Shown here: piece by piece, positions 58,259-64,000 of the stretch
Layout of the letters: every line of letters starts with the position of its first letter
Numbering within the stretch: position 1 is the stretch's first letter
DNA from: Prochilodus magdalenae
Taxonomy: Eukaryota; Chordata; Actinopteri; Characiformes; Prochilodontidae
Assembly (NCBI GenBank): GCA_024036415.1
Contig: JAMWET010001298.1
Coordinates: forward strand, 475,501 to 539,500
Direction: 5' to 3'
Length of the DNA stretch: 64,000 nucleotides
Notes under the pieces: generated by a model
What the model saw: the letters and a program-made list of their open reading frames with translations, nothing else
Told to the model about the DNA's origin: nothing
The model's database searches: none
Translations under genes and position numbers: made by a program

Positions 58259-58339
58259 AGCCCCACCAAAGTTTTTGTCTGGCTTTGGTCTGCCCTAACG
58301 TATTCCCCTACCTTTAATCAACAGAAAGCAGCATAAACC

Positions 58340-58458
58340 GTGCATGCGTGTGTGTGTGAGTGTGTGTGTGTGTAAGTGTGTGCGTGCGTGCGTGAGTGAG
58401 TGAGTGAGTGCGTGCGTGCGTGAGTGAGTGCGTGCGTGCGTGAGTGTGTGCGTGTGCA
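58340..58458. repeat. Compound TG / TGCG / TGAG microsatellite
   Basis: About 120 bases mixing TGTG, TGCGTGCG and TGAGTGAG blocks, each present several times in register. Confidence 0.95.
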
Positions 58459-58534
58459 TATTTGTTTTGTATATTTTCAGAAGAAATATGTTTTGTTTTT
58501 CTTACTGGGTTACTGAGGATACATTTTTTGGTTG

Positions 58535-58537
<3 letters not shown>

Positions 58538-58588
<51 letters not shown>
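58538..58588. repeat. (TTA)17 microsatellite
   Basis: About 51 bases of uninterrupted TTA units. Confidence 0.97.
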
Positions 58589-58798
58589 GGGCACTTGTGT
58601 GTATAATGTATACATTAACATACATATACATAACTTTATACGGGTACATAACTAATATATATCAAACCTAATATAGTTGGATATAGATACCACCATATAT
58701 CGTGTATATGGGACACTATTATTCATATTGTAGGCTTAAATATACAGTATAGTACATGCACTTACATATATAACATATATATAACATATTCATTCATA

Positions 58799-58830
58799 TT
58801 TATATATATATATATGTGTGTGTGTGTGTA

Positions 58831-58905
<75 letters not shown>
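58799..58905. repeat. (TA)n-(TG)n-(TA)n microsatellite
   Basis: TA block, (TG)8, then about 70 bases of TA. The interior is almost uninterrupted. Confidence 0.97.
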
Positions 58906-58909
<4 letters not shown>

Positions 58910-58964
58910 TATATCATACAGAATTTGCAGTACTCCATGTCCCAACATTGTATAAAAACAATTT

Positions 58965-59012
<48 letters not shown>
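58965..59012. repeat. (TA)n-(TG)n microsatellite
   Basis: About 16 bases of TA followed by 30 bases of TG. Same composition and order as the left half of the tract 160 bases upstream. Confidence 0.97.
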
Positions 59013-59013
<1 letters not shown>

Positions 59014-59439
59014 ACTTGCACACGTCTCCATAACAAAGCCTGAAAGAGAGCAGCGTTGGAGGGAGCAGACTGCCAGAGCCGTGCACTGTAACTTCTCTTA
59101 GCAGCTTTTTCAGGCACACTGTAGCTGAGGGGCAGATTTGGCGGCGATGGGGTGAATTTGATTTGGGGACCTTATCCACCCACTGCTGCACAACCTTGGC
59201 ACTAAAACTGCCTGTGTGTGTGTGTAAACTAGCGCCTGCTAGTGCAGAAAAAATACCCAGAATATTGGATAGAGTATGTGCCAAACAAAAACATTTAAAT
59301 ACATTTTGCATCTTTTCTCAATTTAATTTATGCAAAATATTTTTTTCTATGTTTTGTTATACAGTCTAGTACAGTAGAAGTGTGTAATGTCTTTTTAATA
59401 ATTAATAAAAATATGTATTTTATTTATTTACTGTCTTAT
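59013..59439. other. Intergenic, no gene seen
   Basis: The first 150 bases are moderately complex ('cagatttggcggcgatgggg'); the rest is AT-rich. Overlapping 67-115-codon frames run into the TA/TG tract and are chance. Confidence 0.4.
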
Positions 59440-59930
59440 TACAGTTTCCACTTAGTCATTAATGGCAGGGCCATCCAGTATCAGCAAGATCACTTGGAGC
59501 CCTACAAAGGCAAATTATCCAATTGAGAGCGTTACAATCAAGTTAATTGGCTTCGAAAAGCTTATTAACGGCACATTTAATAATAAAATATAAAAAAGGA
59601 CCCAAAAAAAGCCCAACAACTTTGGACAAAAAAAGGATGAAACACAGGAGAAGCATGAAAGGCCTCGGTGAATGCTATTAAATGTTTGGTGAGTTTAATT
59701 GTTTGTGATGAGCCCCCACTGGAAGCAGACGGTTAGAGGGGGCTAGGATTACACGCTGCTTTAAGCCTATGCTGTGCTACAGAAGAGGAGTAAATTGGTT
59801 GGCTATCGCTATTCAGAGTGCCTCCCCTCCTACCCTTAGCCGGGGAAGTCATGGTTGTGGTGTATTCTGCTGAAAAGCACGGGGGTAGAAAAGTGAAGGT
59901 TATGCTCCCTTTTTCTACCAGCTTTTCCTC
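59440..59930. promoter_or_regulatory. Strong candidate conserved non-coding element
   Basis: Long complex block: 'ccacttagtcattaatggca', 'tccagtatcagcaagatcac', 'caaattatccaattgagagc', 'gttacaatcaagttaattgg', 'cttcgaaaagcttattaacg', 'gtgaatgctattaaatgttt' and 'gagtaaattggttggctatc'. Homeodomain-type TTAATTG, ATTAATG, CAATTGA and TTAATAATAAA cores occur at high density in non-repetitive context, as in known vertebrate developmental enhancers. No coding signature. Best candidate in the window by texture; alignment needed. Confidence 0.45.
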
Positions 59931-60249
59931 CATAATCCCACCCTAGAGGCTCAGGGAAGCTGCCTCGTCTGTGAGCGCTGAGAAAACACGGCAGCTTTTG
60001 GTGGGACCGAGGCCCGCTAACTGGCTAACTGACACAATGCAACTGTATTAGTTATATTTTCAGCGTGTGCGGGCACAGGGGGCGGTAAGCCAGGGCACTT
60101 AAATCTCTCTCTTTTGTTATTGTTTCCTCCGTCTAACACACACACACACACACACAAACCTAAGTGAGCTTTCATGCATTCACTCAAGTTGATGGGGGGA
60201 GCAGAAGGGCTGAACAACAGCCTATCCTGTGCAGTCTGATGCTGTTGCT
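59931..60249. other. Intergenic with short (CA)n run
   Basis: CA run at 60136-60155. No gene. Confidence 0.45.
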
Positions 60250-60610
60250 TCATCTGCCTTGACTGGGAGCCCCCGTGTGCTCACCTTCTGAGCTGGGCTG
60301 GCTGTGCAGAAAACCTTACCTGCATGCCACTCACCCTACTGGTGAAACTGGTGTCTGCACGGCTCATCATGGTAGGCTTCCCATTAATGTGCATGGATTT
60401 GACTTCCATTATAGTGGTGATGCACTCCTAACAATAGTCCCCGGTGTTCTCTGGTCTCAGTGGCTGACCATTAGTTATCATGGCTTCTTCACACATCTGT
60501 CCAAATGCCGCTTTCTTTTTCCCCTTTTCTCTTCTATATTTTATATGGCTAGAGCTCTCCCTGTTTGCTCAAAGGGTCTGGGCCCCTTACCTTTGGTACA
60601 GGATAAGGTT
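60250..60610. promoter_or_regulatory. Candidate conserved non-coding element
   Basis: Complex block with 'cacggctcatcatggtaggc', 'ttcccattaatgtgcatgga', 'tttgacttccattatagtgg', 'tgatgcactcctaacaatag' and 'ggctgaccattagttatcat'. A 123-codon frame spans it without any recognisable domain, so a small exon is possible but not supported. Regulatory role inferred. Confidence 0.35.
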
Positions 60611-60618
60611 GTTTCATA

Positions 60619-60733
60619 CAGTACCACTCAAAAGTTCAAGCTGTAAAATATGGAATCAAGCACACATGGAATTATGAATATATATATATATATATTCTAT
60701 ATATATATATATATATAGAATATATATATATAT

Positions 60734-60765
<32 letters not shown>

Positions 60766-61074
60766 AAGCCTCCAGAATGGAACAGGAGTGCATAAAGCAG
60801 CTTTCTTAGCTTGCAATGGACATTAATATAAAAAGATTTTTCCCAAGCAATTTTGGACTAATTTTGTTCAATTAAATTTCACCAATGAAATCAAGAATAA
60901 TACTGAAAGAGTAACTAGAGCTTTTAAACTGTGCAAAAACAATTTAATCCAACAAAATATATAAAAGTAGTGATACGACAGAATTATAAAATACGAGATA
61001 CGTCAAGAGTATGTGTGGTATATCAGGATATGTATTGTTTCACACATCCCAATTTAAACTTTTGACCGGTGCTG
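60619..61074. mobile_element. Tc1/mariner-type MITE with internal (TA)n
   Basis: Left end CAGTACCACTCAAAAGTT and right end complement CAGCACCGGTCAAAAGTTTA are matching terminal repeats of the fish type 'CAGTgcCggTCAAAAGTTt', preceded by TA on the left. The interior is 456 bases without coding capacity and contains a 90-base TA tract. Non-autonomous; the right TA target is mutated to TT. Confidence 0.65.
60678..60766. repeat. (TA)n microsatellite with palindromic TTCTA/TAGAA pair
   Basis: TA blocks split by TTCTA and its complement TAGAA, giving a hairpin-prone tract inside the MITE. Confidence 0.95.
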
Positions 61075-62004
61075 TTTATCCCATATGTATTATATACAGA
61101 ACTAATGAAGCTTAAAATAAAGGCAGTTGTGTTGCACATACAATACAATTTACAATAGCAACACAATAGACAATCTGTTATGATGCTAATATTCTGCAGG
61201 TGTCAAACAATTCTGCAAGGAAGAAGCTGTTGAAGATTAAAATATTTGTCAGTGATTCCATAAAAAACACTGGAATTTGAAATGCACTTAATAATCTACT
61301 AACAGTAAGAAAAAAAATATATGTTTTCACTAATTCATTCAACGTATTTACATGCATATGGCTAATCAGATAATGGGAAACCTCTGTGTCTCAGAGTCAG
61401 GCAGTAATCTGATTTAATCTGATCTGCCAATAAATTCAGATGTTTTGTTTTTAAACATTGAGCCACTTTAGTGGAGCATGTGAGCATACATCAGCCAGAA
61501 GGTGAAGAATATTTCAATTCTTTATTTCATCAAGCATGTAGTTGCTTTCAGCTTTACTTCTTTTTTACTGAGCGAAAATCCAGCTCCAGCTCTCCCAGAT
61601 TTCTAACAGTCCAACCACATCTTAAATCTGACCTCGCCATTACTCGCTATTTATATGACTACTTGAATAATCATATAAATGCTGATATTCTGTAACTCTA
61701 TAAATATTGTATGTGTGATTCTATAGTGGTTATATCAATTATGTGTGTAAATGCAAACACTGGGAGACATGAAATAATAATTATATTGTATAATTATCCA
61801 TATATAGTATAATTATATAACATCTCAGAATCAAAAAATGATAACCAAGTCTTATAAATCAAATAACTAGGAATTCTGTGAGAAAAATGAAAATCTTATT
61901 TTCTATTAGATTATGCTATGCAATATATAATCATTCATATACACACACATGTATATACACATTCACTGTGCAGTGTACCCCTACACGCACTTAACTTTCA
62001 GAAA
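61075..62004. other. Intergenic, no gene seen
   Basis: AT-rich filler. A 74-codon frame at 61471-61695 has no motif. Confidence 0.5.
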
Positions 62005-62340
62005 AAAGCCTAACATGCCACCGTGCCATAATCTCCGCCCTTGCCCAGTGGCCCAAATTTAATCCATCTTTTGATCCGCCCCCTAATCTGAGATTACAGG
62101 CCCAAGGCAGAGGGTGGGGTGGTGGGTGCAGAAGACTCTCTCTCTTCCCTTTTCTCTTTCTCTCTCTCTCCCCCTTTCTCTCTCTCCCACTGGGAGACTG
62201 GCAATTGACATGGGCTTTGGTGCCCGCTCCATGGGCGGGCAGAATTAGACTGTAATGCCAGCTGGGAGGCCACGGTGCACCCAAGCCACTAAGCCAAGCC
62301 CTTGGTGGTCATGATTAGAACAATCGACTCATTCTGTGCT
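62005..62340. promoter_or_regulatory. Candidate conserved non-coding element with CT run
   Basis: Two complex halves around a CT run (62137-62190): 'cagtggcccaaatttaatcc', 'tgatccgccccctaatctga' and 'agattacaggcccaaggcag' on the left; 'gagactggcaattgacatgg', 'ggcagaattagactgtaatg', 'ctgggaggccacggtgcacc' and 'atgattagaacaatcgactc' on the right. CTAATCTGAGATTA is a small palindrome with bicoid/OTX-type TAATC cores. Inferred regulatory. Confidence 0.38.
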
Positions 62341-62403
62341 CTTCTGTCACTCATCGGGAGGGAGACAGTGGAGCTGTCTGTTCTAGATTGAGAAGTGGTC
62401 TAT

Positions 62404-64000
62404 TAGATAGATAGATAGATAGATACTTTATTGATCCCAGAGGGAAATTCAAGGCATCCAGTAGCAGGTATACAAACTATACAGAAGTAACAACAGAAGC
62501 AAGATAGATTTGTACAAATAGAGACAATACTATATAAAGTATGAAGGTATAAAAATAGAGTCCTTAGTGTCTGTGTAAAGTGTAAAGTATAGATGGAGGT
62601 AATGGTATACCGTTTGCTAAGCAAATTAAGAAGATGGCTGTTTTCAGCCATCCAGACAGTGCAAATACGCAGTAATATAAATAATTATCAGTGCAAAAAG
62701 TGTAAACAGTACAGAATGGAGTAGAATAATACAATATAAATAGATGTAGGGCATTTAGGAGGGCATTTAGGAGGGAGTGTGTGCAGAGATGGGGTTGTGT
62801 CCATGGAGTGACCGGAGGGAAAGAGTGTCACACACTTTTTCATCTGCTGTACTGGGAGGAGTTGAACAGTCTTATGGCCTGAGGGACAAAAGACTTCCTG
62901 AGTCTGTCTGTGGAGCAGGACTGGGACAGCAGTCTGCCACTGAATGAGCTCCTCTGCCTGATGATCGTGGTGTGCAGAGGATTGTGAACATTGTCCATGA
63001 TGTTCAGCAGCTTGTTGAGGGCTCTCCTCTCTGCCAGTGGTGTTAAGGACTCCAGCTCTAGTCCCAGCACAGAACCAGCTTTCCTCACCAGCCTGTCGAG
63101 TCGTCCAGCATCCCTCTTGCTGATACTGCCTCCCCAACACACCACAGCATAGAAGAGGACGCTGGCTACCACAGACTGGTAGAACATCAGGAGGAGTTTC
63201 TGGCAGATCCTGAAGGACCCGAGCCTCCTGAGGAAGTACAGTCTGCTCTGTGCTTTCTTGTAGACTATGTCAGTGTTTACTGACCAGTCCAGCCTCTCGT
63301 CCAGGTGCACACCAAGGTATCTGTAGGACCTGACCACCTCCACATCAACCCCCTTGATGGAGATTGGCTGCTGAGAGGGCCTGGACCTCCTGAAGTCTAT
63401 ACACATCTCCTTGGTTTTGGTGATGTTCAGCTTCAGATGGTTGGTGGTGCACCACTCCACAAAGTCCTCAACCAGGCTTCTGTACTCCCTCTCCTGGCCG
63501 TTACGCACACACCCCACGATTGCAGTGTCATCAGAGAACTTCTGCATGTGGCATAACTCCGAGTTGTATTTGAAGTCCGATGTGTACAGGGTGAACAGGA
63601 CTGGAGAGAGAACAGTCCCCTGTGGTGCTCCTGTGCTGCTGATCACCGTATCAGAGGAGCAGTCCCTGATCCTGACATGCTGTGGTCTCCCAGTGAGGTA
63701 GTCAGTGATCCAGGTGACCAGGTGCATGTCCACCTCCATCTTCATCAGCTTGTCTCTCAGTAGTAGGGGCTGAATGGTGTTGAAGGCACTGGAGAAGTCA
63801 AAGAACATGACCCTCACAGCACCACCCCCCTTGTCCAGATGAGAGTGAGTTCTGTGTAGAAGATAGAGGATGGCATCTTCCACTCCCACCTTCTCCCGGT
63901 ACGCAAACTGCAGTGGGTCCTCAGCATGGTGGACCTGAGGTCTGAGGTGGTTCAGCAGCAGTCGCTCCATGGTCTTCATCACGTGAGACGTCAAAGCAAC
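62404..64000 (-). mobile_element. Rex1-like non-LTR retrotransposon (LINE), 3' part
   Basis: Reverse transcriptase frame (62840-64000) followed by a 3' UTR that ends on the minus strand with 'gaatttccctctgggatcaa', then AATAAAG, then (TATC)n at 62404-62424. This short tetranucleotide-tailed 3' end is characteristic of Rex1-type LINEs in fish. The element runs off the window at 64000, so its 5' end and target duplication cannot be judged. The long intact frame makes it one of the youngest elements here. Confidence 0.85.
62840..64000 (-). CDS. Reverse transcriptase, C-terminal part, non-LTR retrotransposon (partial)
   Basis: At least 386 codons without a stop, open to the window edge (the codons before the first internal start read Val-Ala-Leu-Thr-Ser). 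Counting from the Leu codon at 63994, RT motif A is VMFFDFSSAFN (Asp at about residue 66), motif B is GAPQGTVLSP (about 122-131), and motif C is FSDD (about 153-156), where most LINEs have F/YADD. The thumb region follows (LKLNITKTKEM; SYRYLGVHLDE). It ends RLFNSSQYSR-stop at 62840. It would make cDNA by target-primed reverse transcription. An upstream endonuclease domain, if any, is outside the window. A Rex1/CR1-like clade is most likely. Confidence 0.88.
   Translation of the reverse strand, partial: VALTSHVMKTMERLLLNHLRPQVHHAEDPLQFAYREKVGVEDAILYLLHRTHSHLDKGGGAVRVMFFDFSSAFNTIQPLLLRDKLMKMEVDMHLVTWITDYLTGRPQHVRIRDCSSDTVISSTGAPQGTVLSPVLFTLYTSDFKYNSELCHMQKFSDDTAIVGCVRNGQEREYRSLVEDFVEWCTTNHLKLNITKTKEMCIDFRRSRPSQQPISIKGVDVEVVRSYRYLGVHLDERLDWSVNTDIVYKKAQSRLYFLRRLGSFRICQKLLLMFYQSVVASVLFYAVVCWGGSISKRDAGRLDRLVRKAGSVLGLELESLTPLAERRALNKLLNIMDNVHNPLHTTIIRQRSSFSGRLLSQSCSTDRLRKSFVPQAIRLFNSSQYSR

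Noticed and set aside
60275..60646. 123-codon frame
   Set aside because: No recognised domain; the underlying sequence reads better as a non-coding element, and the frame runs up to the MITE boundary.

Overview
This 64 kb window looks like a gene-poor stretch of a teleost fish chromosome. The evidence is the repeat content: several Tc1/mariner families common in fish, a Rex1-like LINE with a (TATC)n tail, tRNA-derived SINE pieces, an L2-type 3' tail, dense dinucleotide and tetranucleotide microsatellites, and an AT-rich, CpG-poor background. The mix of families resembles otophysan fish (characins, catfishes, electric fishes), but that is a guess from memory of repeat families. I see no convincing host protein exon, no rRNA or tRNA gene, and no bacterial-type feature. 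Most open frames are chance frames, frames through microsatellites, or frames across dead transposons.

The only long, family-recognisable coding sequence is the C-terminal half of a non-LTR reverse transcriptase on the minus strand at 62840-64000. It is open to the window edge, and its 3' UTR and (TAGA)n tail end at 62404. The rest of the mobile DNA is DNA transposons. There are seven decayed copies of one Tc1-like family (1341, 20353, 30075, 35486, 41470, 50237 and 52190). Two 533-bp sibling copies of another Tc1-like deletion derivative (8138-8670 and 39223-39755) differ at about 13 positions and still encode the transposase helix-turn-helix. A third Tc1/mariner family (9989-11836) is split by a tetranucleotide-tailed insertion that is probably a LINE 3' end. 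There are also an internally deleted fourth family (12110-12870) and several MITE-like elements.

Layout: 1-14 kb carries transposon relics, a fold-back element and AT-rich filler. 14-24.5 kb mixes filler with islands of complex sequence that could be conserved regulatory elements (14.3-14.9, 19.8, 23.2-23.5 and 23.9-24.5 kb). 25-36 kb is repeat-rich, with local duplications and a 105-bp hairpin beside a 95-bp (TA)n tract. 36.5-45 kb has candidate regulatory islands at 37.5-38.3, 40.7-41.2, 42.4-42.7 and 44.4-44.7 kb. 45.6-46.5 kb is a decayed minisatellite. 47-53 kb is microsatellites and Tc1 relics. 54-62.3 kb has a 0.7-kb polypyrimidine tract followed by candidate regulatory islands at 57.4, 59.4-59.9, 60.3 and 62.0-62.3 kb. 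The LINE closes the window.

In function, the window is best read as an intergenic or intronic gene desert: possible enhancers embedded in repeat DNA. The regulatory calls rest on composition and individual motifs only. Cross-species alignment, which I could not run, would decide them.
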